Counted from the first letter of the stretch, positions 20,260 through 33,222 are shown. The stretch: DNA of 64,000 nucleotides from Ambrosia x helenae (GCA_030844895.1 CM061232.1:80680555-80744554), one strand, 5' to 3'. Numbers and translations: made by a program. Notes: generated from the sequence alone by a model not told the origin.

Positions 20260-22841
20260 TGTAACATCCCGAAATTCCCTAGTAGATATAAAAAAAACGA
20301 ATAGCCAGTTTTCATCAAGTGGGTCCGTTAGAGAGTTCAGTGCTTATAACTTCTAAGGTGATTGGAGGGACCTAGTTGTCATTGTTGGAAAATGTTTTAA
20401 GTAACTTTTGAAGCAAGTTATCATCAAATGAAAGTTTGAGGGGCTGAATGTAAATTATGAGTTTAGGCTCATTATAAAGGGATAAAACCCTAGTAATTGA
20501 GGCTATGAACACAAAATGAAGACAAAGAGGCAGACGACTTGGTGGTGCAAGGCGTTTCCGGTCGTGAGTCTTAACACACACCACGGTAATGTTCATCCCT
20601 TTCTGTCTTGCTTCGTTTCGCATGGGGTTTAGCGGGGTTTGGAATCGAAGGTTATGTAGCCGCCATCTAGTGACCATCTTCAAAAACACAAAGCAAATCC
20701 CGTAAGGGTTTCGTGTCTTCACCTGATTTGAGTTCGTGAAGTGTTACATAACGGTGCATCGTTGGTACAGAACTCGCAACATAGCAATCCCGTAAGCTTG
20801 TTTCCGCGAGGTTCCGGTGGTATTATATTGTGGGTACAAGCATGGATTGGTGAAGCGGTTGCGGGTTATGATCGAAGAAGGTATACATGTGGGTCACGGT
20901 TCTGGCATTCTCTATTGTTCCTTGTTTTTTTTATAACGAGGAAGGTGATGTTCGGTGATAACGATGGCCATGGGGATCGGTGGTTATGGTTGGCTGGTGA
21001 TGAGAAGTTCGTGACGAGGTCGGTTTTTGGCTTCGGCTATGGTGGCGACGTTTCTAATGGTTAACATTGGCGATGGAGCATGACGGTGGGAGGTAGCTAC
21101 ACTCATGTTTGGTTGACCTTTTAAAAGGGTTGAGATGTACTGTGTCGATGGTGGTGTGGCGGCCTCAATATTCCCGGGTAGGCCGCCAACTGCCGATGGT
21201 TAAATGATCTTAGTTGCCTTGGTTTGAAGTTTATGATGTTCCATAATGAAAACCATGATGTTATGGTTATTCATAAGGTTAGTCAAAGGTAGTTGCTGTT
21301 TACATTTTTTGAGATGATGTAGGCATGTGATGCGTGGTGGTATATGGTCCTTAGAAACATGGGAATGGGGATGATGATCTAGTATGCATGGTTGTATATG
21401 CATGAAACTTGCTACATGTGGTTGGTGCATGCATGAACCTAGTACATGTTAATAGAATGGTGGGATGAAAATTTGTGGGGTAAGGCAACTACGAATTATT
21501 TGTTACATGTTTTCTACGAGATGAGCTGCGGTCCTAGGGAGTGTGGCTTGTGGAATTGGAAGTTCGTAACTGGTGAGTTCTTGAGCCCACTCTTTTAGTT
21601 ATTATTTTTCTAAATATTTTTGGGCTGACGTGCATGCTAAACCAGTATGATTATTTTTATGAAGTCACAAAATATTTTGATGACGTTATAAATATTTTTG
21701 TGTACGAACGAAATCTATATTTAGTCATACATATTATTTTAGCACATGAAACGTAAGTGGGCGGAATGCGCCTAACGTGTTATTATATGGTTTGAGTTAT
21801 ATGTATTATTAGAAGTGGGATAGGCCTACTCTGGTTTATGACATAGTTTTTGTTTACGATAGAAATCCATATTTACTCATATATAATATTTTGGCATGAA
21901 ACTTAAGTAGGCGGAATGCGTCTAATGTGTTATTATATGGCTTGAGTTATATGTGTTATTATATATATGAATAGATGGTTGTCTTGATTAAAGTGTGGCT
22001 TAGGTTTTTATTTAATAAGCGGAATGCGCTTAATGTCTTGGCCACGTATTTGAAACCTTGCTTATTAGATCGGGACTTGCCTTGAGTTTTACTTGTTAGG
22101 TTAAATGTGTTTAAATATATATTTATATTTATATTTATATTTATATTTATATTTATAAATATAAATTGTGTATGACGGTTACCTGGTATTATAAATTGAG
22201 CTATGATAGTCTTACAGTATGTTTGCTCTGATTTATAGTTATGGTTTGAGTCTTAGTAGGCGATATGCGCTTATGTAGACTTGTCGTAGTTTTGTGACAA
22301 ATAGGCGAAATGCCCTTATTGTATATTTAAGATAAAGTCTTATGTTAAATAGGCGGATTACGCTTATTCTAGACTTTACATGTTTTTTTTTCTTAGGGAA
22401 CAAATTGGCGGTTTGCGCTTATTGTTAACTCTGAGGTTGAGGTACATTGTTAATTCTTAAATTGACAAACTATTTGTTTATATAAATTTATAAAACTTGA
22501 ACTCACTCAGCGTATCTAACTTTCTGCATACACGTTAGATTGATTTCAGGTATTTGAAGAATAAAATGGATGACTTGGCATGCTGCAGGACTACTCAGAG
22601 GCGGTCGACATTTCGAATAAGAAGAGACTACTTTATTGCTAGAAAAATCTTTTCTAAACTTATTGTTTTTGTTTTACAAATATGCTTTGACCCATTGTGG
22701 GTGAATTTCATGTTTGAATAATTTAAACATTTACTTTCCGCTGCGTGTTTTCTGATAATAAAATAAGACTTCTTAAGTATTAATTATGGTTTTAGCCTTT
22801 GAATGCCAACTATTTGACCCATCGGATTTGAGGGTCTTACA
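20260..22841 (+). repeat. Gypsy G1 5' LTR (2582 bp)
   Basis: Bounded by TGTAACATCC and GGTCTTACA. It matches 26224-28464 at close to 99% by eye. It contains about seven spaced copies of a motif close to GGCGGAATGCGCTTA (21760-22425) and an (ATATTT)n run near 22110-22160. The open frames inside the LTR (20372-21064 and 21200-21430) are duplicated in the other LTR and have no recognised domain. Confidence 0.88.
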
Positions 22842-22844
22842 AGT

Positions 22845-22858
22845 TAGTATCAGAGCAA
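22845..22858 (+). other. Gypsy G1 primer binding site, one base altered
   Basis: Reads TAGTATCAGAGC, three bases after the LTR, where TGGTATCAGAGC (complement of iMet-tRNA) is expected. The G-to-A change would weaken priming. Confidence 0.7.
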
Positions 22859-23589
22859 TGGTTCGAGGGATTCGTGCATTTTGTGCTCGATCTCGAATTT
22901 GGTATGGAACCAAACTATTACTAAGGAATGTCAACTGCTGGGTAGCTGCACGCCAAGAGGTAATTCTTAGCTTTGACGTATTTCTATACATATATATTTA
23001 CACTACATTGGATACTTAATAGCATGAACTCATAAACGAGTGGTTAGTGCCTTTACATTTTGATGTAGTATGGGAATCTTATCATGTAGTGCATAATGCA
23101 TGACATATAGGTTGGGATGCTTCTTGTTGAACACTTAGATACATAAAGTGTCAGAAGGAAACCCAATACCTAAATTTGTTTAAGTATGTTATGATGACTC
23201 TTATTGAGTGCTTAATTGCAATAATTCATAGGGAGTGTATGCTCTTGTGTTTTGAGGTAGGGTAGAATTCCCTTCTCCGTTTGTTAATTGCAAACCTTTA
23301 AGTTTTAATAGATAAATACTATGTGGATTTGTGTTAAAGTGTAGGCGGAATTGTTAATGTGGTTATAACTTGTTGTGTTTAGGGTGACTAAAGTAAAGTA
23401 AACAGCTAATCACACTTGATCAACGGTATTAGAAGTTTACCCTTACTTTACACATCCTGAATATGTCTTGTGACTGATCATGTAACGGTTTTGTCGTAAA
23501 TGTTAGTATGGGTTATGTCTATCGCTTTGTATTAAGGTAGATAAGATCCCCAGGATATTAAACATTTATGCGAGTTCGAGGTTGCTCAT
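22859..23589. other. Gypsy G1 internal region without coding sequence
   Basis: Gag should lie here, but no zinc knuckle or gag motif is recognisable in any frame. This is either a deletion with replacement or complete decay. Confidence 0.5.
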
Positions 23590-25675
23590 TACCTCGGTTA
23601 TTTCTATACTGAAGGCGGGGAAAAATGTTGCAGCATGGGTGTAAGGCGTACCTGGCGTAGGTCTTGGATGTGAGGGCTGATATCCCTAAGCTAGGGGATG
23701 TCACCGTAGTGCGGGATTACCCGGATATATTTCCTGAGGATTTGATGGAATTGATCGGACCTCGTGCCAGAAGCTAAACCTGTAGCCAGAGCACCTTACC
23801 TATTGGCACCTGCGTAAATGGAATAAACTCTCATCTCCATTGGAGGATTTGCTCTTTACCGAGAACCGACGATTTATTTCAATCAGCTCCAAGGAGCTAG
23901 TTGGCTCTCGAAGATTGATCTTAGATCGGGTTATAGTCAGCTACAAATACGATAGCAGGACATGTTTCGTACTCGTTATAGACATTATGAGTTTTTTTAA
24001 AGCCTTTTGGCCTTACTAAAGCGCCCGCGACATTCATGGATTTGATGAATTGGGTTTGTAGACCGATGCTCGACCGTTAGGTTATTGTTTCCATTGATGA
24101 CATGATCATATACTCCAAAAGTGAAGAAGACCATATGCAACATCTCTAGTAGGTTCTTTAAACTCTGAGGAATGAGAAACTTCGCACTAAATTCTTGAAG
24201 GTGTCGTCTGATTTCGTGAGGCTTAGTATTCTGGGCCATGTCATTAATTCCGTTGGTACCATGGTAGATCCCACGAAGGTGGAGACAGTGATGAACTGGG
24301 CGACACCAAAATCACCGGCTGAGATTTGTAGCTTCTTAGGTTTGGCAGGTTGTTATCGGAGGTTCGTACATGATTTCTCCAAGATAGCTCACTGACTAAA
24401 CTGACTAAGAATGAGGCGAGATTTGTTTGGGACTCGGACCAAGAGAACTCGTTCCTTGAGCTAAAGAAAAGTTTGACACTGGATTTGCGGGTCTTACAAG
24501 TTCGACACAAGCACCGATCCTAGCCTTACCGGGTTGGACGGATGCTGTAGTGGTTTTTTTTGACGCGTCATTTGGGGGTCTCGGGTGTGTACTTATGCAG
24601 CACGGTATAGTGATAGCTTATGCCCCACGCCAATCGAAACCCCAAGAGTTTAATTACCCGACTCATGATTGGGAGTTGGCAACTGTTGTTTTTGCGCTTA
24701 AACTATGGGAACATCACTTATATGGGGATTCTTGCACTATCTATACCGGCCATAAGAGTTGGAATATTTCTTTGAGCAGAAGGACCTTAGCAGGAGGCAG
24801 CGTAGATGGTTGGAATTAATCAAGAACTATAATGTGGAGATTGCGTATCACCCAGGAAAGGCTAAAGTGGTGGCAGACGTGTTGAGCCGAAAGGAGAGGC
24901 CTAGACCTATTCGAGTGAAGTCTTGTCAGCTTATTTTAAAAGACCGGATGTGGGTACCTCGATATGGAGGGTTTAGGGATAAAATCATGGATGAGGCACA
25001 CAAGACCCGCTATTCTATTCATCCGCGGGTGACCAAAATGTAGCAAGATCTCAAGAAGAGCTATTGGTGGGCAGCAATGAAGTACGAGGTAGCGACATAC
25101 GTGAGTAGGAGTTTGACTTGTTTATATGTTAAGGCGGAACACGAGAAACCGTTTGGAAAGATCCAACCTTTGGAGGTACCGGAGTGGAAGTGGGAGCATC
25201 TTACGATGGATTTCATCACTAAGCTACCACGTTCTCCAAAGGGGTTTAACACCATTTGGCTGGTGGTGGATAGGTTGCCGAAGAGTGCTCACTTCTTACC
25301 GATACGAGAGACCTTTAACTCCGAACGGTTAGCTGAATTGTTTATTTAGGAGATTGTATCGAGGCACAGGGTACCGATGTCTATTGTTTCCCATAGAGAC
25401 ACTCGTTTTACGTCAAAATTATGGATGAGGTTTCATGATGAGATGGGTACTAGGTTACACATCAGCACCGCGTATCACCCGCAGATGGATGGTCAGTCGG
25501 GAAGAATCATCCAACCTCTCGAAGATATGCTTCGGGCCTGCACTATTGATTTTGGCGGTAGCTGGGATTATCACTTACCCTTGGCAGAAATTTCTTATAA
25601 CAATAGCCATCACACCACTATTGGGATGCCACCGTATGAGAAGTTGTCGTGTTTGGCGACTACCTGACCTTATAA
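23590..25675 (+). pseudogene. pol: Gypsy G1 pol remnant: RT, RNase H, integrase
   Basis: Fragments in shifting frames follow the order of a gypsy pol. A VVRDYPDIFPED-like block lies near 23710-23745. The RT region includes an SIDDMIIYS-type version of the catalytic block near 24090, with FIDDILIYS expected. FLGLAGCYRRFVHDFSK follows near 24330-24385. RNase H begins VFFDASFGGLGCVLM at about 24550. Integrase runs from 24985 to 25670, with SYWWAAMK, MDFITKLP and TAYHPQMDGQSGR. Several stops and frameshifts break it (for example at 25041, 25347 and around 24770). It cannot make a working enzyme. Confidence 0.88.
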
Positions 25676-25965
25676 ACTGGGCTATCATAGAAGTGGGATA
25701 TGCCTGCTCTGATCTATGGTATAGGTTTTGTGTCATGGTTGTTGCTTAGTTTATGTTATACTGGTTATTATATATAATAGACTATGTTTAATGGCCACCT
25801 GACATGTCGAACCGAGCTATGGCAGAAGGGGGATATGCCTGCTCTGGTCTATGGTATTGGTTTTGAGTCAGGGTTGTCACATAGTTTATATTATATGTGT
25901 TTTTTTTTTTAAACTGAGCTATCATAGAAGTTGGATATATCTAGTTGATCCCTAGTCTTAGTTTA
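25655..25965 (+). repeat. LTR-like blocks inserted in the G1 integrase
   Basis: Three tandem-like copies of a block of roughly 130 bp (gagctat-n-gaagtgggatatgcctgctctg and tctatggtat) break integrase between a MPPYEKLSC block and a YGCRYRTPVGWG block. The blocks resemble stretches of the G1 LTR around 21790-21850 and 22170-22250. A fragment of a related LTR probably expanded here. Confidence 0.6.
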
Positions 25966-26223
25966 TCTTGTATGGGTGCAGATATAGGACTCCGGTTGGT
26001 TGGGGTTCCATTTGGGTAGAAGCAATTGGTGATTTGTAACCGGAAATGATCATGTGAATGCTCTGTCTGGTGTAGAAGTAAGTGGATTGGAACAACAATA
26101 GAAGGCTACTGATATGTTCATGTAGTTATTATATTCTTAGCAGTTTATCCTTAAAATATCACGTTTGGTGGTTCCCTATCCAAGAGGATTCGAGGACGAA
26201 TCCTCTTATTAGGAGGGTAGACT
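25966..26223 (+). pseudogene. Gypsy G1 integrase C-terminal scrap, hairpin and PPT
   Basis: A YGCRYRTPVGWG block (from about 25970) is the continuation of integrase after the insertion. Near the end, 26182-26207 is a perfect inverted repeat with 11-bp arms (AAGAGGATTCG/CGAATCCTCTT) around a 4-base loop. The polypurine tract aggagggtaga (26211-26221) precedes the 3' LTR. Confidence 0.65.
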
Positions 26224-28078
26224 TGTAACATCCCGAAATTCGCTAGTAGATATAAAAAAACGAATAACCAGTTTTCATCAAGTGGGTCCGTTAGAGAGTT
26301 CAGTGCTTATAACTTCTAAGGTGATTGGAGGGACCTAGTTGTCATTGTTGGAAAATGTTTTAAGTAACTTTTGAAGCAAGTTATCATCAAATGAAAGTTT
26401 GAGGGGCTGAATGTAAATTATGAGTTTAGGCTCATTATAAAGGGATAAAACCCTAGTAATTGAGGCTGTGAACACAAAATGAAGACAAAGAGGCAGACGA
26501 CTTGGTGGTGCAAGGCGTTTCCGGTCGTGAGTCTTAACACACACCACGGTAATGTTCATCCCTTTCTGTCTTGCTTCGTTTCGCATGGGGTTTCAGCGGG
26601 GTTTGGAATCGAAGGTTATGTAGCCGCCATCTAGTGACCATCTTCAAAAACACAAAGCAAATCCCGTAAGGGTTTCGTGTCTTCACCTGATTTGAGTTCG
26701 TGAAGTGTTACATAACGGTGCATCGTTGGTACAGAACTCGCAACATAGCAATCCCGTAAGCTTGTTTCCGTGAGGTTCCGGTGGTATTATATTGTGGGTA
26801 CAAGCATGGATTGGTGAAGCGGTTGCGGGTTATGATCGAAGAAGGTATACATGTGGGTCACGGTTCTGGCATTCTCTATTGTTCCTTGTTTTTTTTTATA
26901 ACGAGGAAGGTGATGTTCGGTGATAACGATGGCCATGGGGATCGGTGGTTATGGTTGGCTGGTGATGAGAAGTTCGTGACGAGGTCGGTTTTTGGCTTCG
27001 GCTATGGTGGCGACGTTTCTAATGGTTGACATTGGCGATGGAGCATGACGGTGGGAGGTAGCTACACTCATGTTTGGTTGACCTTTTAAAAGGGTTGAGA
27101 TGTACTGTGTCGATGGTGGTGTGGCGGCCTCAATATTCCCGGGTAGGCCGCCAACTGCCGCTGGTTAAATGATCTTAGTTGCCTTGGTTTGAAGTTTATG
27201 ATGTTCCATAATGAAAACCATGATGTTATGGTTATTCATAAGGTTAGTCAAAGGTAGTTGCTGTTTACATTTTTTGAGATGATGTAGGCATGTGATGCGT
27301 GGTGATATATGTTCCTTAGAAACATGGGAATGGGGATGATGATCTAGTATGCATGGTTGTATATGCATGAAACTTGCTACATGTGGTTGGTGCATGCATG
27401 AACCTAGTACATGTTAATAGAATGGTGGGATGAAAATTTGTGGGGTAAGGCAACTACGAATTATTTGTTACATGTTTTCTACGAGATGAGCTGCGGTCCT
27501 AGGGAGTGTGGCTTGTGGAATTTGAAGTTCGCAACTGGTGAGTTCTTGAGCCCACTCTTTTAGTTATTATTTTTCTAAATATTTTTGGGTTGACGTGCAT
27601 GCTAAACCAGTATGATTATTTTTATGAAGTCACAAAATATTTTGATGACGTTATAAATATTTTTGTGTACGAACGAAATCTATATTTAGTCATACATATT
27701 ATTTTAGCACATGAAATGTAAGTGGGCGGAATGCGCCTAACGTGTTATTATATGGTTTGAGTTATATGTATTATTAGAAGTGGGATAGGCCTACTCTAGT
27801 TTATGACATAGTTTTTGTTTACGATAGAAATCCATATTTACTCATATATAATATTTTGGCATGAAACGTAAGTAGGCGGAATGCGTCTAATGTGTTATTA
27901 TATGGCTTGAGTTATATGTGTTATTATATATATGAATAGATGGTTGTCTTGATTAAAGTGTGGCTTAGGTTTTTATTTAATAAGCGGAATGCGCTTAATG
28001 TCTTGGCCACGTATTTGAAACCTTGCTTATTAGATTGGGACTTGCCTTGAGTTTTATTTGTTAGGTTAAATGTGTTTA

Positions 28079-28109
<31 letters not shown>

Positions 28110-28464
28110 TTATATTTATAACTATAAATTGTGTATGACGGTTACCTGGTATTATAAATTGAGCTATGATAGTCTTACAGTATGTTTGCTCTGATTTATA
28201 GTTATGGTTTGAGTCTTAGTAGGCGATATGCGCTTATGTAGACTTGTTGTAGTTTTGTGAAACTAGGCGAAATGCGCTTATTGTATATTTAAGATAAAGT
28301 CTTATGTTAAATAGGCGGATTACGCTTATTCTAGACTTTACATGTTTTTTTTTTCTTAGGGAACAAATTGGCGGTTTGCGCTTATTGTTAACTCTGAGGT
28401 TGAGGTACTTTGTTATTTCTTAAATTGACAAACTACTTGTTTATATAAATTTATAAAACTTGAA
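26224..28464 (+). repeat. Gypsy G1 3' LTR, truncated
   Basis: 2241 of about 2582 expected bp. The homology to the 5' LTR stops after aaaacttgaa. Differences from the 5' LTR are few; one is an expanded (TA)n at 28077-28096. Confidence 0.88.
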
Positions 28465-31400
28465 GTATCATAATCACTAGGTTTAGTTTAGTACCCGTGG
28501 TATATTGGTGCACAATAATTACATCCTACGATGTTTCATATTACCTTTTAAGCACTTGGTTGCTTTAGGATACTCATGAGGAGTTCCACTTATAATCAGT
28601 TCAATCATATAACAAACATAACGTATTCCGAATTGAATCTTTTATTCCGATCATAACGTTCTCGAGAACTTACGTTACAAGATTTTGACACATTAAATCC
28701 TTCATCAGGTATTTTCATGTAAACTTTCAGTGTCAAGTGAATCATGATATTTATTAGACGCATTTCAATTCTCTCTTTGCATTACCAGACTAATAACATA
28801 ATGAAAAATCATTATATCCACCACTGGAGAATGCGTCTCCTCATAATCAATTATGGGTCTTTGCAAAATTCTTGTGCCACCAATTTTACCTTGTATCATT
28901 TTCTTTTCAAATGTTGATTCGCACAAAAGACCTTTTCATATCTATATGTTTTACAACTTTTGTTGTATGGACTACTGGTCCAAAACTTTCATTTTCAATA
29001 GAGAATTCAACTCCGCCGTATTTGCGTCTTTCCATTTTGGCCAATCATTTCTTTGTATTCATTCACAGGCAGATCTTAAATCTTGATCCTCATTTTAAGC
29101 GCTACATTAGATAAAATTTATAACGACGTCGATTTTATTTCGATTCCATACATTTCATAGACATGATACTATATAACGAGATCTCTTTTTTTCAGGTACC
29201 TGAGGTTCTTTTGAAACCATCATGTCTAATGTCTCATCAGGAGACCTTTTTACTATAACCTCGACTTGACCATCTTTATTACTTGCTCCAATTTCTCGAG
29301 GATTTTTTTATTCTTTGGAATCGACTAGTCTACCACGCTTTAGGCTTGCAAAAGGCTTATTGCCAATATACGATTGTCCTTCCTATACACTCATCTTAAA
29401 TGGCTCATTGGCAGTTGGTATATGTGACTTGATTAGCTATTCATCATATTTAGGTCAGTTAACGCGTCTGGTAATTAATTCGCTAATCTTTGTGAATGAA
29501 TTATCCTTTGAACTTTTGGTTCACAATGTTTAGTACGAGGAGCAATGATATTTCATTCTAATTCATTTCTATTTCCAACTGCCTTTTATCTCCCCATGAT
29601 GTTGGGAATGTTAATCCATTGAGATGGATATCAATTAATTGAGATGTAAATAAATCACTTGTTGAAGGCTCTATAAATCATCATATATTCCCAATCACCT
29701 TTTAAAGTGCCATCTTTGTGCGTCGTGGTGGATCAATTTCAATATATGTCGCACAACAAAAATCTTAGTTGGGCAACATTTGGTTTCTGACAAAAAACCA
29801 ACTATAATGGGGAAAAACTATTACCACGTATTGGCTTGATGTGAATAAATGTTACTGCATGTAAAGTCAAATATGAACTTTTGCTCTCATGATCATTGAC
29901 GTTGCAATCAATAGTAGACGTTTTAGTGATCATCTCAATGAAAGTAATATTTCTATGAACATAAGCTATATGAAGTTCAACACTTATTCCAATGATCATT
30001 ATTATCTTGGGAATTGATTAAATATGCCAATCTAGAATAATATGCTTGCTATCTTATTAGCTAAGCCATAAATCAAGCAAACTTCAGGTTGCAAACTTGA
30101 TAACCATTTAGACAATGCATCGATTTTAAATACTAAATGGTATCATGTTAGGATATGCGTATCCTTTAATCAATTTCAAAATATATAGTGATACTCACGC
30201 TACTTTATATGGCAAATATATAATTTTGCTTAAGAGCAAACATTACATGCTATGTATCAGATGGAAGAATCTTTAAGTTCTTCATTATGTTCACATCATA
30301 ATCGACTCGGTGTGGTCTTACCGGTCACGCCAATTAATTAAATAATTATGATCCATAAACTAAACTTCTAGTTTATGATCGAATATGTATTACTTGCATG
30401 TATGTAATACAAAACATATGACATGAAAGAATGTATTGTACCTTCAATGTTCAAACCATCATGTTATATAATCACTCCTTTTATTTTCCACATGTGGTGG
30501 TCAATCTCATTAGTAACATGATTATTATTGCATTTTTTGATGATCAATCTCATTAGTAACTTGGCTATAATAATAATCTTTGATGGTTGATTACATTATG
30601 ACCATTATTGCAACTTTCTCAATTATCTCCATGATCATGACAATTTCAATTATTATTATATAATCTCATTCACTTCAAGAAATGGAGTAAAACCAACCAA
30701 GCTTTATTATTTTCTTGAACATAAGAATATAAAGTCATTTCAAACTTTTCATACCCTTTTAATGGTATTGCTACTTCAGGAATGTATTTGAGGTATGATA
30801 AGTAAAATTCGTTCTATCCAATTTTCCCATATAAAATTGAGAAGTAATTATATTTCCTCAATTACCATGATCATGGACTTTACACTGATCATTATATCAT
30901 CACATTTACTTCAGGAATGGATTATAACCACAAAACTTTCATGGTGGAATCATTACAACTTCCTTAGTTATGTACATAATCTTTAACCTTTATACCGATC
31001 ATTTTTCATCACATTCACTTCAGGGAATGGATAAGAACTACACCACTTTCATGGTGGTCATTTCAAACCTTATATATTCTTTGATAATTTGCTACTTCAA
31101 GAGCATATATGAGATATGACGATGGAAACTGTTTCAATCAACTTGTATAAATAATCTTCTCATCACATAACACTAATTGAGAAGAAGTTATATGATCGAA
31201 TCATTACGATTTATCGATCAAAATTCTTACAAGCTTCCATAAATTTATAATAAATGAATCTTGATCACAATTCAATCATATAACTTGTGACAATATACAT
31301 AATGTTCTCTTCAAAATGATAACATACGAAACACAATGTATACATAAAGTTGGATTATATACTTCATGACGTTATAACATGTTACCAAATAAAACAAGAT

Positions 31401-32511
31401 GTGGTATAACCTTTATGAAATTAAGTGTTTTCATCATTTATAACAAAACATATAATTTATATATTAGTTTATCATGAAATAATGGGATATCATATATCTA
31501 TATATTTGAGTGAAAACCAATTGCTTAGAACATAACAATCAAAAGCCTATCATGTAAAAGCAAACGTAAAGACATGTAACTTTATTTGTAAGTCAATTAT
31601 TTCAAAATAAAAATAATGAAACATAACTAGACAACAAACTAGTATTAATAATATCTATATACAATACATGTATCTAGACATATTTAAGCATGGGTCTAAT
31701 ATGATTATCCCAACATTAGATTAGAATATATAAACAAATTGCATTTATCCTCCAACTTCATACTAACCATTTTCTCAATTATAGTCATTTATATATGATC
31801 CAACCACTTTAACCTTTTTAGAAACATATAATCTCATAATGCTTGCTAAATATATTATGGAAACATAATGTTTGGTTTTTGCAATTTAAAAGTTTTTTTT
31901 TTTTTTTTTTTTTTTTCAATTTGAAAGTTAAACAATACTATTGTAGTATATAAAATAAAGTTTCCATTTTCTTTCCTTTAAGTCATGTGTGGTTATTATC
32001 CTTTTTCCCAAACGTAAAACGCCAGCCTTATTAGAGCGAATAATAACCCTCACTAAATAATAATTAATTGTCAAATTAAATATATTCATTATAACTAAAT
32101 GAAATGTTAATAATCATGACAAAATTATAATCAATTTTCAAATTCAATATATTCATTAAAACTAAATGAAGCGTTTTATTTGGAGAGTTTTAATTTCATG
32201 ATTAATTTATAATAAACATATTAACCAAAACTAAATGTAAGTTTAAAGTAAGGGAATTAAAATGGACCGGTAGAAAATATCAACAGCCTTCAAAAGCTAT
32301 CAACCCCAGTTACTAGTTTTGTTTGATTAAAACTTCTCCAAAATTTATATAAAAACCACAACTTGTTATGTTTATTCAGAATAGTACCAAGTAATGAGCA
32401 ATAGAAAAATGAAGATATAATCGAGAATTTATAGAAAAATTACAATACCAAATAACTTACTTAAAACAATTAGATTTGTTTAACTATACATAATTTATAA
32501 TTGTATTGGAG

Positions 32512-32555
<44 letters not shown>

Positions 32556-32690
32556 CTCATTTAACCCAAAATTGTATGAATTACAATATGGATTGTGTTG
32601 AGAGAGTGAACAAAAACAAAATAACTAGAACATGTAGACTTACCATATGTTAATATGATCTAACTCTAAAAGCAACTCATGCTGATAACA
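28465..32690 (-). pseudogene. Decayed Ty1-copia interior
   Basis: No long frame survives, but base-level landmarks on the minus strand follow copia pol. The segment 28820-29105 corresponds to the RT N-terminal region (the complement of ccactggagaatgcgtctcctcataatca encodes the DYEETYSPV region). The 29300-29830 part corresponds to the RT-integrase linker and the end of integrase. Beyond 30000 homology fades into AT-rich non-coding sequence, then the LTR at 32691. Long poly-T (31889-31916) and (TA)n (32513-32552) runs lie inside. No gag is recognisable. The left LTR is missing, as the remnant is cut at 28465 by the gypsy G1 end. Confidence 0.6.
30660..31110. repeat. Degenerate tandem repeat in the decayed copia
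   Basis: Three spaced copies of cattcacttcaggaatgga-like sequence (30668, 30900, 31010) are each followed by a variant of ccac-n-actttcatggtgg. They are interleaved with two copies of a gctacttcaggaatgtat block (30770, 31090). Confidence 0.55.
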
Positions 32691-32900
32691 TGTTGTAAAA
32701 CAATGGCCTACTAACATACAAAATATAAGAACTATGAACAAAGATTAGAGGAAGATTTAGAGAGGGATAGAATATACATGAGTGTGTATGATACAATATA
32801 CATGAGCCACTATTTATAGGCTATTCAATTAATACAAACATAATAATAGATGTAGGTTATGTATGTGAAGAGTCACCATATTATTGATACATTCATAACA
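32691..32900 (-). repeat. Probable LTR of the decayed copia (210 bp)
   Basis: Opens TGTTGTAAAAC and ends CATAACA. On the minus strand its inner end is followed by TGTTATCAGCATGAG, a variant of a primer site common in plant copia elements. A ctatttatagg box lies near 32811-32821. The partner LTR is absent, so the right boundary is tentative. Confidence 0.5.
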
Positions 32901-32930
32901 TTATTATTATTATTGTTATTATTTGATACA

Positions 32931-33088
32931 GATATCGACATGGATCTCTGATCTCTGTAGTCATTCCACTAATGAGATTGGCAATGGCAAAGGCTGATGT
33001 GGATGATGATGATTTGATCTATGACCCAACGGCTGAATCAATCAGTTGTGTACATCAATTTTCGGTGAATCGTTTACCTAGGCTATAA
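32931..33088 (+). pseudogene. Possible orphan last exon (unknown protein)
   Basis: After a splice-acceptor-like ttatttgatacag, about 51 codons stay open to a TAA at 33086-33088. The peptide includes PLMRLAMAKADVDDDDL and YDPTAESISCVHQF and ends NRLPRL. Composition is protein-like, with an acidic Asp run and GC richer than the surroundings. I do not recognise the family. It may be a captured gene fragment or the end of a host gene whose upstream part was replaced by the copia. No upstream exon is visible. Confidence 0.3.
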
Positions 33089-33221
33089 AGTTTTTGGATC
33101 TTATCCTCGAATCATCGTTTTCTTATTCTCTAGAACAACTAACAATAAACACTCTCATTAGTTTTGTTTCTAGTTTACATAAGACGATAATAATTAGCCT
33201 TGTTGTGTACAATCATATTCT

Positions 33222-33222
33222 A

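Larger units (their letters stand above)
20260..28464 (+). mobile_element. Gypsy G1: Tekay-like Ty3-gypsy, internally degenerate, 3' LTR truncated
   Basis: The two LTR copies start TGTAACATCCCG at 20260 and 26224. The internal region is only 3.4 kb, has no recognisable gag and carries a damaged pol. The right LTR stops at 28464, where LTR homology ends after acttgaa; the last 378 bp or so are lost and the sequence passes directly into an old copia remnant. The integrase style (WKWEHLTMDFITKLPRSPKG) and LTR opening suggest the Tekay/Del chromovirus lineage. Confidence 0.88.

Noticed and set aside
20372..21430. Frames repeated at 26335-27395
   Set aside because: They fall in the two G1 LTRs; high similarity reflects LTR identity, not selection.
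30660..31110. CRISPR-like array
   Set aside because: Repeats are degenerate, irregularly spaced and inside a decayed plant copia.
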